DNA of 64,000 nucleotides from Methylovirgula sp963708155 (GCA_963708155.1 OY970183.1:2232001-2296000); one strand, 5' to 3'. Positions 9,534 to 18,436 are shown, counted from the first letter of the stretch. A program made the numbers and translations. Notes: generated by a model from the letters alone, not told the origin.

Positions 9534-10135
9534 GCGGTCAGGTTCTCGTCATCGACAATTACGATTCGTTCGTCTTCAACGTCGCCCGTTATTTTGAGGA
9601 ATTGGGCCGCGACGTCATCGTGCGCCGTAATGACGAGATCGATATTGCCGCGATCCGCCGTGCGGCTCCTGCAGCGATCGTGATTTCGCCCGGTCCCGGG
9701 ACGCCGCGTGAGGCGGGAATCTCCGAAGCCGTTGTCGCCGAGCTTACGGGCGAAATCCCGATCCTCGGCGTCTGCCTTGGTCACCAGGCGATCGGCGAGG
9801 TGTTCGGCGGCAAGATCGCGCCGGCCAAGCGGCCGCTCTACGGGCGTGCGTCGCGGGTCGTCCACGACGGCACCGGGCTCTTCGAGGGCCTGCCGCAGCC
9901 GCTGGTGGTCGGGCGCTATCACTCGCTGATCGTCGAGCCGACAGCGGCGCTGGAGGCGGAGCTTGCGGTGGATGCGGCGTCGGAAGAGGGCGAGATCATG
10001 GCCCTCTCGCATCGGACGGCGCCGGTCTATGGCGTGCAATTTCATCCGGAATCGATCCTGACGGAATTTGGCCACGCTCTTTTCGCTAATTTCTTGCGCC
10101 TCACAGTAGAAAGAAAGCCGCGTGTTCTGGTTTGA
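9530..10135 (+). CDS. pabA: Aminodeoxychorismate synthase component II (glutamine amidotransferase)
   Basis: The protein is a 201-residue class I glutamine amidotransferase. The oxyanion motif ISPGPGTPREAGIS, the nucleophile elbow GVCLGHQAIGEVFGG with catalytic Cys, and VQFHPESILTEFG with the His and Glu of the triad are all present. It supplies ammonia to PabB. TrpG is a close relative, but the overlap with pabB on one side and pabC on the other makes the folate role most likely. A dual pabA/trpG role remains possible. Confidence 0.93.
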   Translation: MSGQVLVIDNYDSFVFNVARYFEELGRDVIVRRNDEIDIAAIRRAAPAAIVISPGPGTPREAGISEAVVAELTGEIPILGVCLGHQAIGEVFGGKIAPAKRPLYGRASRVVHDGTGLFEGLPQPLVVGRYHSLIVEPTAALEAELAVDAASEEGEIMALSHRTAPVYGVQFHPESILTEFGHALFANFLRLTVERKPRVLV

Positions 10136-10955
10136 CGGCGCGTTGCGAGAGCAGTCGATCGTTCCTTTCGACCTGACGGACCGCGGCTTGACGCTGGGCG
10201 ACGGGATTTTCGACACGTCGCTGGCGCGCAACGGCCGCATCTTCCGTCGCAAGTCGCATATCGACCGGATGGCCGATGCCGCCGAAATTCTCGGCATCCC
10301 CTTCGATGAAACCGTCGCGGCGCGGGCTCTCGATGCGCTCGCCGAGTTGGTTGTCGATGGCGCGGTGCGGCTAACGTTGACGCGCGGGCCGGGTCCGCGT
10401 GGCCTTTTGTTCCCGAAACAGCCGAAGCCCGTATTCTTCGGTGTCGCGACAGAACTGGGGCGTCCGCTGTTCCCGGTGCTGAAGCTCGGCACGACGGCGA
10501 TCCGGCGCAACGAGACCTCGCCGGGCTCGCGCATCAAGGCGATTCCCTATCTCGATTCCGTCATCGCGCTGGAGCAGGCCGCATCGAAGGGAGCCGATGA
10601 AGTTCTGTTCGAAAATACGCACAGCCGCGTCGCCTGTCTCGCGAGCGCGAATATTTTCGCGGTGTTCGGGCGCCAATTGGTGACGCCGCCGCTTTCCGAC
10701 GGCGCGCTCGCGGGCACCACGCGGGCCTTCGTTCTGTCGAAGGCGCACGGCTTGCACTATGACGTCGCCGAGCGTTCCTTGCCGCTGGAGAAGTTCTCGC
10801 GCGCGGACGCGCTTTTCGCGACCAGCAGTCTGCGGCTGATTGCCCCGTGCAGCCGGCTCGACGCCATCGCCTATCCCTCTGAGGAGAATGAAATCGTGAT
10901 CGAATTGCAGGCCGCGATCAAGGCGGCGATTGCCGCCGAGTGCGGGCGTTTTTGA
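10122..10955 (+). CDS. pabC: Aminodeoxychorismate lyase (class IV aminotransferase fold)
   Basis: This 277-residue PLP enzyme of fold type IV has the N-terminal block DRGLTLGDGIFDTSLARNG, the PLP-lysine region SRIKAIPYLDSVIALEQAA and EVLFENTHSRVACLASANIF. It removes pyruvate from aminodeoxychorismate to give p-aminobenzoate. The start is a GTG at 10122, inside the end of pabA (14-base overlap), so translation is probably coupled. A D-amino-acid or branched-chain transaminase has the same fold; the operon context argues for PabC. Confidence 0.88.
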   Translation: MFWFDGALREQSIVPFDLTDRGLTLGDGIFDTSLARNGRIFRRKSHIDRMADAAEILGIPFDETVAARALDALAELVVDGAVRLTLTRGPGPRGLLFPKQPKPVFFGVATELGRPLFPVLKLGTTAIRRNETSPGSRIKAIPYLDSVIALEQAASKGADEVLFENTHSRVACLASANIFAVFGRQLVTPPLSDGALAGTTRAFVLSKAHGLHYDVAERSLPLEKFSRADALFATSSLRLIAPCSRLDAIAYPSEENEIVIELQAAIKAAIAAECGRF

Positions 10956-11050
10956 AGAGGCCCGTCAGCGCGGCTTTGCAAGCGCCGCCGCGCGAGGGAT
11001 AATAGTGCCGCCGGGCGACCGGCTGAATTTTGGTCCCAACCGGTCTTTTG

Positions 11051-11566
11051 ATGTTGCGTCTCGCGATCCTGCGCCATGCCGAAGCCGTTCCGCTCACCGA
11101 TGAATTGGATGCCGAGCGCGAGTTGACGCCGACCGGCCGCGACATGGCCGAGCGGATGGGCCGCTATTTTCACGATAGCGGTCTCAAGCCCGATCTCGCG
11201 CTGGTCTCGCCTGCCAGGCGTACGAAGGAGACTTTCGAGGGACTCGAGCGCGGCGCCGGCGATACCTTCACGGTCGATTATCTGCCGGACCTCTACAGCG
11301 CCGATCTGCGCACGCTGGAGGACGTCGTCGCCGAGGCGCCGCCGGATGCGAAATTCCTGCTTCTCGTCGGTCATAATCCCGGGCTGGCGGAACTGGCGCT
11401 CGTCCTCGCCGGACGCGGCAACAAGGCGGAACTGGCGCGGATGCGGGGGCATTTCCCCGCGCCGGCTCTGGCGGTCATCGATTTCGACGTCGATAGCTGG
11501 CGCAAGGCGCGGCGCGGCGACGGCCAGCTTGAACATTTTGTTACCCGCCACGCGCTGGCCAAATGA
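11051..11566 (+). CDS. SixA-like histidine phosphatase
   Basis: This 171-residue protein of the histidine phosphatase superfamily has the phosphohistidine motif LAILRHAEA at residues 3-11 and the second catalytic histidine in LLLVGHNPGLAEL. SixA of E. coli removes phosphate from histidine phosphotransfer proteins and PtsH-type proteins; the substrate here is unknown. The frame is open to an ATG 21 bases earlier, but MLRLAILRHAE is the normal family start. It lies between pabC and the ycjX-like gene on the same strand. Confidence 0.85.
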   Translation: MLRLAILRHAEAVPLTDELDAERELTPTGRDMAERMGRYFHDSGLKPDLALVSPARRTKETFEGLERGAGDTFTVDYLPDLYSADLRTLEDVVAEAPPDAKFLLLVGHNPGLAELALVLAGRGNKAELARMRGHFPAPALAVIDFDVDSWRKARRGDGQLEHFVTRHALAK

Positions 11567-11610
11567 AACGCCCGGTCAAATAAAGCGCTTGGCCATTTAA
11601 GGGGTCTTCC

Positions 11611-13113
11611 GTGCCCTCTTTCGCCGATTTCCTCTTCGACACCGGGCTGGCGATCCAGAACCTCGCCGAATCCCTCTCGGGGCGGGCGCTACGGCTTGGG
11701 GTCACCGGCCTGTCCGGCGCGGGGAAGACGATTTTCGTTACCGCTCTCGTGCAGCAGCTTACGCTCGCCGCGCGCGTCGCGGCGCAGGGCGGCAAGAACC
11801 CGCTGCCGGTTTTCCGCGTCCATGCCGAGGGGCGGCTGGTGCGCGGCACGATCGAGCCGCAGCCTGACGACGCCGTTCCGCGCTTTGCCTATGAGGAACA
11901 TATCGCGACACTGACCGGACCCGGCGGCGATTCGGAAAAGCGCGCGTGGCCCGAATCGACGCGGCGCATCTCCGAATTGCGGCTGACGCTGGAATTCGAG
12001 CGCCAGACGAGCTTCGGCCGGCGCAATTCGCAGCTCTCCATCGATCTCGTCGATTATCCCGGCGAATGGCTGCTCGATCTGCCGCTGCTCGGGAAATCCT
12101 ATCAGCGCTGGTCACAGGATACTTTGGAAGCCAGCCTCGCGCCGGCGCGGGCGCCGCTCGCCGCCGAATGGCGCGCCTATGTGACGAGCCTCGATCCTGC
12201 GGCGCCGGCCGATGAGGCCGTCGCCCAGAAGCGGCGATGCTCTTCACCGCCTATCTGCGCGCCTGCCGCGCCGAGCCGATCTCGGCGTCCGCCCTGCCGC
12301 CGGGGCGGTTTCTGATGCCGGGCGATCTCGAAGGTTCGCCGCTGCTCACCTTCTCCCCGCTGCCGCTGACCGAAAGTAGCGAGATCGCTCCGCAATCGCT
12401 CGCCGGCATGATGGCGCGCCGCTACGATGCCTATCGCAGCCATGTGGTGCGGCCGTTCTTCCGCGATCATTTCGCTCGTCTCGATCGCCAGATTGTGCTC
12501 GTCGACGTTCTCGCGGCGCTCAACGCCGGCGTCGGCGCGGTGCGCGATCTCGAACACGCGCTCGGCGAAGTGCTGAACGCCTTTCGCGCCGGCAAGAACA
12601 CGCTGCTGACCAGCTTGCTGCGGCCGCGGATCGACAAAATCCTCTTCGCCGCGACGAAGGCGGACCATCTCAATCATGTCAGTCATGACCGTCTCGAAGC
12701 GATCCTGCGCCGGCTGACGGCGCGCGCCATCGCCCGATCGGAAGACGTCGGCGCCGCGATCGATGTCGTCGCGCTCGCTGCCGTGCGGGCGACGCACGAG
12801 GCGAATGTCGGCGGCCGGGGCAATGCCGCGCTGGCCTGCCGTCGTCGGCATTCCGATGGCGGGCGAGCGCATCGGCAACGAGGTTTTCGACGGTCGCACC
12901 GAGGCGGCGATCTTTCCCGGCGAATTGCCGCGCGACCCGGACGCGGTCTTCTCCGGCGACATGGGCGTGGTCGATCCGCGTCAGGCCGATTATCGCTTCG
13001 TGCGCTTTCGGCCGCCGATCGCGCAGCGCGATGCCGCCGGCACGGCACTCCCTTTGCCGCATATCCGCCTCGATCGCGCCTTGCAATTTCTCATCGGCGA
13101 CAGATTTGAATGA
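11611..13113 (+). pseudogene. ycjX: YcjX-like P-loop ATPase/GTPase, two compensating frameshifts
   Basis: The N-terminal reading (from 11611) has the Walker A loop GVTGLSGAGKTIFVTALVQQ and DLVDYPGEWLLDLPLLG, both typical of YcjX. Near 12229 the frame changes, as if one base were missing in CAGAAGCGGCGATG. The middle part, MLFTAYLRACRAE to about 12800, carries the KADHLNH element. A second change between about 12800 and 12835 leads to VVGIPMAGERIGNEVFDG and the end LQFLIGDRFE. The total of 1503 bases gives 500 residues, the normal YcjX length, so the two indels compensate. YcjX proteins are stress-linked NTPases of unclear role, usually paired with YcjF, as here. Confidence 0.85.
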
Positions 13114-13133
13114 GGGGTTAAAGAGGATCGGGC

Positions 13134-14204
13134 GTGGCGACTGAACCGAAACTAAAGCCTCAAGCGTTTCGCATCGGCAAATCGGGCGCGGCGGAGCTGC
13201 CACCCGAAACGTTCACGCTCGAGCCGGTCGAGGATTTCGTCGAGGCCGAGGCCGCGAAGGCGACGGCGCCCGTCGATCCGGCCGAACGCGCGGTCGAATC
13301 GGCGCAGAGCCGCGGCATTACCCGCAGCGGCCTCATTTCCTGGGGCGGCCTGTTCTTTTCGGCAACCGGCGGATTCATTCTGATTGCCTTGAGCAATTGG
13401 CTGATCTCGCTTGTCGCCGAGCTTTTTACGCGCTCGAAAGTGCTGGGTTACGTGGCGGTTGGCCTCGGCGGTCTTGCGCTTTTCGCGCTGGCCGTGATGG
13501 CGGCGCGCGAAATCTGGAGCATCGCCCGGCAAAGCAAGATCGCGCACATGCATATGAGCTTTGCGACGGCGCGCGCGGCCGACGATCGCGACGCGGCGCG
13601 GCGTTTGGTTGTCGAACTTGTCGGCCTGCAGGCCAAGCGCGGCGCCAATGCTGCCGTGCGCGCTAATCTCCTCGATCTTACCAAGGAGATCATCGACGGC
13701 CGCGATCTCATCGACATTGCCGAGCGTGATCTTGTCGTGCCACTCGATCGCGATGTCGCGCGCGAGATCGCCGGGGCCGCCAAGCGCGTCTCCATGGTGA
13801 CGGCGATTTCGCCGCGCGCGCTGATCGATGTCGCTTTCGTCGCAGCACAGGCGTTGCGGCTGGTGCGTCGGATTTCGGAAATCTATGGCGGCCGTCCCGG
13901 CTTTTTCGGCTTCATCAAGCTGATGCGCTCGGTCGGCGCGCATCTCGCGATCACCGGCGGCGTTGCGATCGGGGATTCGCTGATCCAGCAGGTCGTCGGT
14001 CACGGTATCGCCGCCAAACTTTCGGCGCGGCTGGGGGAGGGGGTGTTGAACGGGATGCTGACCGCGCGCGTCGGCCTCTCCGCCATGGCGGTGTGCCGGC
14101 CGATGCCCTTCGTGGTGGAATCTTCTCCCGGCATCGGCGATGTCGCGCCATTTCTTTTCCAGTCGGAAAAGAAAGGCGCCGGAGAGGCGCGTAAGGATCA
14201 ATAG
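13134..14204 (+). CDS. ycjF: YcjF / TIGR01620-family membrane protein (DUF697)
   Basis: This 356-residue protein has an acidic, disordered N-terminal third. Two membrane segments follow (about residues 67-95, GLISWGGLFFSATGGFILIA and onward, and about 105-125). The C-terminal DUF697-like part has ISPRALIDVAFVAAQALRLV and GGVAIGDSLIQQVVGHGIAA. The start codon is GTG at 13134. It directly follows the YcjX-like gene, its usual partner; in E. coli these genes belong to the phage-shock regulon. No psp genes are visible here. The 3' end overlaps the convergent FNR-type regulator by 7 bases. Confidence 0.88.
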   Translation: MATEPKLKPQAFRIGKSGAAELPPETFTLEPVEDFVEAEAAKATAPVDPAERAVESAQSRGITRSGLISWGGLFFSATGGFILIALSNWLISLVAELFTRSKVLGYVAVGLGGLALFALAVMAAREIWSIARQSKIAHMHMSFATARAADDRDAARRLVVELVGLQAKRGANAAVRANLLDLTKEIIDGRDLIDIAERDLVVPLDRDVAREIAGAAKRVSMVTAISPRALIDVAFVAAQALRLVRRISEIYGGRPGFFGFIKLMRSVGAHLAITGGVAIGDSLIQQVVGHGIAAKLSARLGEGVLNGMLTARVGLSAMAVCRPMPFVVESSPGIGDVAPFLFQSEKKGAGEARKDQ

Positions 14205-14959
14205 GCTTCGGCGATTTCCCGTAGGCGTTTGGCGTCGATGAGATCGAGGCCATGTTTGCCGACGCCGATGATCGCGTCGCGGACGAGGCGCGCCATCGTC
14301 CGATTCACCGTCTCGACCGTCATGCCGAGATAGTCTGCGATGTCGGCTTGCGGCACGCGCACGGGGATGTTCGCCGGATTCGAATCGGGCCGCGCGCAGC
14401 TTTCAAACAGCGTCAGAAGAAATTGCGCCATTTTGGGCTCGGCCTTCCGCTGGCTTAGAAGCGCGATCTGCCCTCGCGCGCGCGTCAGCTCCTCGTGCGT
14501 CACCACCGCGAGGGCCGAAAGAACTTCCGGCTCGCGCTGTAGCAAGCCGTGAAAATCCTGCCGCCGGAATTGACAGAGATAGACCGAATCCAAGGCGTCG
14601 GCGCTATAGTCGTTGCGCTCGGTCAGCGGAAAAAGCAGGAGATCGCCTGCCTTGGCGAAGCCGATGACCTGCCGCCGGCCGTCGAGCATGCGCTGGTAGA
14701 GGCGCAGCATACCGTTGCGGACGACATAAACGCTGTCGGTTTCGTCGCCCTGGCGGAAGAGGGTCTTATGCGATTCGAGCGTCACCAGCCGGGAGACTTC
14801 GGCGAGGAGCGCCTTATGGCTGTCCGAGAAATGACTGCAGAAGCCCTTGCTCCGCAGCTCGCAATAGCTGCACGCACGGCTTTTCTCTGCCAGAAAATTT
14901 CTTGCTTGTTCCACTTCTTTTCGCGGGCTTGCGGCCAAGCCGGATGCCATGTCCCGCAC
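14198..14959 (-). CDS. FNR/FnrN-type Crp-family transcriptional regulator with Fe-S cysteines
   Basis: This 253-residue Crp/Fnr protein has three N-terminal cysteines (C30, C33, C41; ACSYCELRSKGFC) and a fourth at C129 (SVYLCQFRRQDF). That is the set expected for an oxygen-sensing [4Fe-4S] cluster. The cyclic-nucleotide-like barrel (residues about 55-150) is followed by a helix-turn-helix at about 204-224 (QADIADYLGMTVETVNRTM). The recognition helix reads E-T-V-N-R, with Asn where E. coli FNR has Ser. An FNR-type box lies 55 bases upstream (15014-15027), suggesting autoregulation. FnrN, FnrL and AadR are the likely equivalents. An alternative ATG at residue 4 cannot be excluded. Confidence 0.88.
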   Translation of the reverse strand: MRDMASGLAASPRKEVEQARNFLAEKSRACSYCELRSKGFCSHFSDSHKALLAEVSRLVTLESHKTLFRQGDETDSVYVVRNGMLRLYQRMLDGRRQVIGFAKAGDLLLFPLTERNDYSADALDSVYLCQFRRQDFHGLLQREPEVLSALAVVTHEELTRARGQIALLSQRKAEPKMAQFLLTLFESCARPDSNPANIPVRVPQADIADYLGMTVETVNRTMARLVRDAIIGVGKHGLDLIDAKRLREIAEAY

Positions 14960-15013
14960 CTCAATCTCTGATGTCTACTGTTGCTAGGCTGACGCAGAAT
15001 CGCGGGACGGAAA

Positions 15014-15027
15014 TTGATCTGGATCAT
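15014..15027. promoter_or_regulatory. FNR/FixK-type box (anaerobox)
   Basis: TTGATCTGGATCAT differs from the consensus TTGAT-N4-ATCAA at only the last base. It lies between the divergent FNR-type regulator gene and the outer-membrane protein gene, so it may control either or both. The match is seen directly; binding is inferred. Confidence 0.7.
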
Positions 15028-15149
15028 ACCAAGTGGGGAGGCAATTTGCCGCGAGTGGACGCAGGGCGGAGTTGAGCAGGATCATCCCTCGCGCGCCCGG
15101 AGGGTGCAAGTTTCTCACGTATCGCATGCGCAAGCCGTGGGGGATTTGC

Positions 15150-16055
15150 ATGAAAATCACAAAACTGGCCGGGGCAACGGCCCTGTGCACAATGGCCATA
15201 CTGGGCATCACCGGAACGAGGGCGTCTGCGGATACCGTCAGCCCTGCCGGCTGGACGATGAATCTGCCGGTCGCCGTGGTTCTGCCCGGCGGTCTCTATT
15301 TTGCCGACACCGGCTATTACATGAACCGCCAGTCGCAGATCGGCACCGTCACCGGGGGGGTCAATCTTCCAACTCTCGTTTGGTCCACGCCATGGGATTT
15401 CCTCGGCGGCCATGTCGAGGCGATTGCGACGGTCCCGGAATTGATGGTGGGAGATCACACCGCCGGAGTCAGCGATTCCGCCTTCTACAATGCCGCAGCC
15501 CTCGTCGGCGAAGTGTGGAATCTCGGCAGCGGCTGGAGCGTGTCGGAATTTGTCGGCACGTTCTTCCCGGTCAATACCGACATCGGCCAGCTCGGCATCG
15601 GCGGCAATTTCTGGACGTTCACCGATCTCGCGGGCATCGCTTACAACACCGCCGATGGCTGGAGCCTCGGTGCCAACTTCACGCTTGGCATCAGTGGCAA
15701 CAACGCCAGCTACGGCTTTCAGACCCAGCCTGACACGATCGACGTCGATTTCTCGGCGGTGAAACACATCGACAAGTGGGAACTGGGTCTCGTCGGCAAT
15801 GCGTCGACCGATATCAGCAATACATACGGCAATGATTATGGAAATCGCCGTTACAGCCAGGTCGCGCTCGGCGGTCTCGTCGGCTACACCTTCGGCACGG
15901 TGACGACGGAAATCTTCGCGACGCGCAGCGTTGTGGCGAACAATCAGGCGCCGCTCACCTTGGGCGGCCCCGACACCCGCGTTTGGGGCCGCATCATCAT
16001 CCCGCTGTGGAATCCTCCGGCGCCAGCGCCGGCGCCGGTCGTCGCCAAATATTGA
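15150..16055 (+). CDS. Exported beta-barrel-like protein (phenol MetA-degradation/transporter-like family)
   Basis: This 301-residue protein has a clear signal peptide (MKITKLAGATALCTMAILGI, cleavage near ASA). A repetitive Gly/aromatic beta-strand pattern follows, as in outer-membrane barrels of the PF13557 type. Segments such as WSLGANFTLGISGN and WELGLVGNASTDISN alternate hydrophobic and polar residues. The C-terminus is a proline/alanine tail (PAPAPAPVVAKY) instead of the usual final Phe, which is odd for a barrel. The frame is open to 15033, but the ATG at 15150 starts the signal peptide. It is divergent from the FNR-type gene with an anaerobox between them. The substrate is unknown. Confidence 0.7.
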   Translation: MKITKLAGATALCTMAILGITGTRASADTVSPAGWTMNLPVAVVLPGGLYFADTGYYMNRQSQIGTVTGGVNLPTLVWSTPWDFLGGHVEAIATVPELMVGDHTAGVSDSAFYNAAALVGEVWNLGSGWSVSEFVGTFFPVNTDIGQLGIGGNFWTFTDLAGIAYNTADGWSLGANFTLGISGNNASYGFQTQPDTIDVDFSAVKHIDKWELGLVGNASTDISNTYGNDYGNRRYSQVALGGLVGYTFGTVTTEIFATRSVVANNQAPLTLGGPDTRVWGRIIIPLWNPPAPAPAPVVAKY

Positions 16056-16088
16056 GTTTCACAGGCTCCCGTCCAGGGCATGTGACTT

Positions 16089-16116
16089 GGACCGGCCTTC
16101 GGGCCGGTCCTTTTTT
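16089..16116 (+). terminator. Rho-independent terminator
   Basis: The stem GGACCGGCC / GGCCGGTCC with a TTCG-type loop is followed by six T. It lies 34 bases after the outer-membrane protein stop codon. Confidence 0.9.
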
Positions 16117-16131
16117 ATTTCGCGCCGATTT

Positions 16132-17169
16132 TTATTGGACGCCGAGTTTCTTCTGCAGGTTCGTCGAAGAGGTCGTGTACTGGAAGGTCAGCTTCTTGTC
16201 CGGATAGACATAGCGATGCACCTTCTGCGCGGCCAGCGAGCCCTCGTGGAAGCCGCAGAGAATGAGCTTCAGCTTGCCGGGATAGAAGTTGATGTCGCCG
16301 ATGGCGAAAATGCCCGGTACGTTGGTCTCGAATTGCGCGGTATCGACCGGGATCAGATTTTCGTCGAGGTTGATGCCCCAGTCCGCGATCGGACCGAGCT
16401 TCATGGTGAGACCGAAGAAGGGGATGAGCCGCTCGGCGGCAATCTCGACCGCGTCTTCTTTGCCGGCCTTGAAATGCGCGCCGCTCAATTCGCCATTGTC
16501 GCCGGAAAGGCCGACGATCTGGCCGATGCGCAGATCCAGTTTCCCGGCGGCGACGAGTTCGCGCATGGCGTTGACCGAATGCGGCGCGGCACGGAAATCG
16601 TCGCGGCGATGGACGAGCGTGATTCGCTTGGCGATCGGATGCAGGTTCAAGGTCCAGTCGAGGGCGGAATCGCCGCCGCCGACGATGATGACATTCTTGT
16701 CGCGGAATTCTTCCATCTTGCGCACGGCGTAGAAGACGGATTTGTCTTCATAGGCTTCGATGCCCTCGATCGGCGGCTTCTTCGGTTGGAACGAGCCGCC
16801 ACCCGCGGCGACGATCACCGCCTTGGCGGTGAAGGTGGTGCCGGCATCGGTCTTGACGCGAAACTTCGGCGACTCGGGCGTGCCCAGGGTTTCGAGTTCG
16901 GTCACCAACTGATTGAAATGGAAGGTCGGATGAAACGGCTCGATCTGCGCGAGCAGATTGTCGATCAGCCCGGCGCCGGTGATCGTCGGATAGCCGGGAA
17001 TGTCATAGATCGGCTTCTCCGGATAAAGCTCCGAGCACTGGCCGCCGGCGCGCGGCAGAATGTCGATCAGGTGGGCTTTGATATCGAGCAGCCCGAGCTC
17101 GAACACAGTGAAGAGGGCCGAAGGACCGGCGCCGACGATGACGACGTCGGTTTCAATATTGTCTACCAT
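16132..17169 (-). CDS. Thioredoxin-reductase-like ferredoxin--NADP reductase
   Basis: This 345-residue flavoprotein has the FAD Rossmann motif VVIVGAGPSALFTVFELG, the NADP motif NVIIVGGGDSALDWTLNL and the C-terminal GIFAIGDINFYPGKLKLI. The CxxC redox pair of thioredoxin reductase is missing from the middle, so it belongs to the TrxR-like ferredoxin/flavodoxin reductase group (Bacillus YumC and Rhodopseudomonas FNR type). It transfers electrons between NADPH and ferredoxin. The ATG at 17169 is preceded by AAGGAG, so I prefer it to the ATG 24 bases upstream. A [2Fe-2S] ferredoxin gene lies 88 bases upstream on the same strand and is the obvious partner. Confidence 0.9.
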   Translation of the reverse strand: MVDNIETDVVIVGAGPSALFTVFELGLLDIKAHLIDILPRAGGQCSELYPEKPIYDIPGYPTITGAGLIDNLLAQIEPFHPTFHFNQLVTELETLGTPESPKFRVKTDAGTTFTAKAVIVAAGGGSFQPKKPPIEGIEAYEDKSVFYAVRKMEEFRDKNVIIVGGGDSALDWTLNLHPIAKRITLVHRRDDFRAAPHSVNAMRELVAAGKLDLRIGQIVGLSGDNGELSGAHFKAGKEDAVEIAAERLIPFFGLTMKLGPIADWGINLDENLIPVDTAQFETNVPGIFAIGDINFYPGKLKLILCGFHEGSLAAQKVHRYVYPDKKLTFQYTTSSTNLQKKLGVQ

Positions 17170-17257
17170 CAAAGGCTCCTTGAAAATTCTCATCGCGGCG
17201 GCATGCGCCGCCCGCGGCTCAGCACATCTCGGCGATCATCGCGGAATTGGCGCGGTA

Positions 17258-17578
17258 TTAGCCCTGACGCGCCGGCGTCGTGACGACCAGGCCGTCGAGT
17301 TCCGGCGTCACTTTGATCTGGCACGACAGCCGCGAATTTGGCTGCACGGCATAGGCGAAATCGAGCATGTCCTCTTCCTGAGGGCTGGCCTCGCCGGTCA
17401 GCGGGACGAAAGCTTCATCGACATAGACATGACAAGTTGCGCAGGCGCACGCGCCGCCGCATTCGGCGGTCATCTCGGGAATCGAATTGCGGATCGCCGC
17501 CTCCATGACCGTCGAGCCTTCCTCGGCTTCGACCGGCCGCTTTTCGCCCGATGAATCGATGAAAGTAATATGGACCAT
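17258..17578 (-). CDS. Putidaredoxin-type [2Fe-2S] ferredoxin
   Basis: The protein has 106 residues, with cluster cysteines C40, C46 and C49 (C-X5-C-X2-C, ECGGACACATCH) and C86 (RLSCQIKV). This spacing is typical of the adrenodoxin/putidaredoxin group. Such ferredoxins pass electrons to cytochrome P450s, Rieske oxygenases or Fe-S assembly factors. The next gene on the same strand is a ferredoxin--NADP reductase. No oxygenase is present in the window, so the final acceptor is unknown. Confidence 0.93.
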   Translation of the reverse strand: MVHITFIDSSGEKRPVEAEEGSTVMEAAIRNSIPEMTAECGGACACATCHVYVDEAFVPLTGEASPQEEDMLDFAYAVQPNSRLSCQIKVTPELDGLVVTTPARQG

Positions 17579-17752
17579 TGATGCTTTCTCTGGAGGTTTG
17601 GAGGAGGGATTGCGCGCCTTTTAATGAAGACCTTGCACAATGAATAGCCTCGTCTTGGCAACGAAGCTGGAAATTGACGCAAAACGGCGGTTTTGGCGGG
17701 GCTTTTTTGCCGCACCGCAGCAATTACGCACCCGGATTGCGGGAATTGGCGC

Positions 17753-18085
17753 CTAGGGTAGCTCGCCGAGATGGCGCCGGACAGCCGCCAACGCGGCCTC
17801 GCCGGCGTCAGGCAGGCGCGCAAACGCGCCCGGCGTGGCGACGCCCGTCCGCCACGCGGCTTCCGCGGCTGCGGCGGCTTCTGCAAGGGCAAGCGCACCT
17901 ACGGCCCTGGCGGAGCCGGTGAGCTTGTGCGCGAGATCGGCGCGGGCAGTCGGGGCAGCGGCGGGATCGTTCAGCGCCGCCAGGATCGCCGTGGATTGGT
18001 CGGCAAAGAGCATCAGGAGTTCGCGTTGTAGCGCCGTGTCGCCGCCGGTTTGCGACGCGAGATGATGCGGATCGAATGTCTTCAC
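17753..18085 (-). CDS. Stand-alone Hpt (histidine phosphotransfer) domain protein
   Basis: This 110-residue all-helical protein has the Hpt signature AHKLTGSARAVGA, with phosphoryl-accepting His53 and the following Lys. No kinase or receiver domain is attached, so it would act as a phosphorelay intermediate or scavenger. It is transcribed away from the giant growth-pole-ring-like gene at 18437. Its partner kinase is not in the window. Confidence 0.82.
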   Translation of the reverse strand: MKTFDPHHLASQTGGDTALQRELLMLFADQSTAILAALNDPAAAPTARADLAHKLTGSARAVGALALAEAAAAAEAAWRTGVATPGAFARLPDAGEAALAAVRRHLGELP

Positions 18086-18436
18086 AGGTGGACTGTCTCT
18101 TTAATCGCTGCGCGGGGTTTATCGCCGGATACGATCATAAATCCGTCCCCAGCGAATTTTACGCTGGCCGCATCGGCTGCTTGCCATCGTACGGATTTTG
18201 CTTGACAAGTTACAGGGTAGCGGTGGCGACACGCACACGCGGCAATTCTTTGTTTTTATGGTGAAGGCCGCGTTAACGACGTTTGCAAACCTTCGGCGGC
18301 GGCGGTTTCAATCGCTCTAGCGCGGATGTAGACTGCCTTTGGTTAACGGAATGTTTGCGGTTTCGCCGCCGGCCGGTGGCAAAGCGCGTCGTGAGTAGGG
18401 TGCGGATGCGTATCTCCGTTTGCGTAAGAGGTTATC
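18086..18436. other. Intergenic region upstream of the giant coiled-coil gene
   Basis: There is no credible gene in these 351 bases. A TTGACA hexamer lies at 18200-18205 without a convincing -10 partner. GGTTAACG-type and GTTAAC stretches occur near 18271 and 18341, but not with the spacing of a full CtrA site. It must hold the promoters of both the Hpt gene and the giant gene. Confidence 0.5.

Noticed and set aside
18265..18350. GTTAAC-type half sites suggesting CtrA control of the growth-pole gene
   Set aside because: The two halves do not have the TTAA-N7-TTAA spacing.
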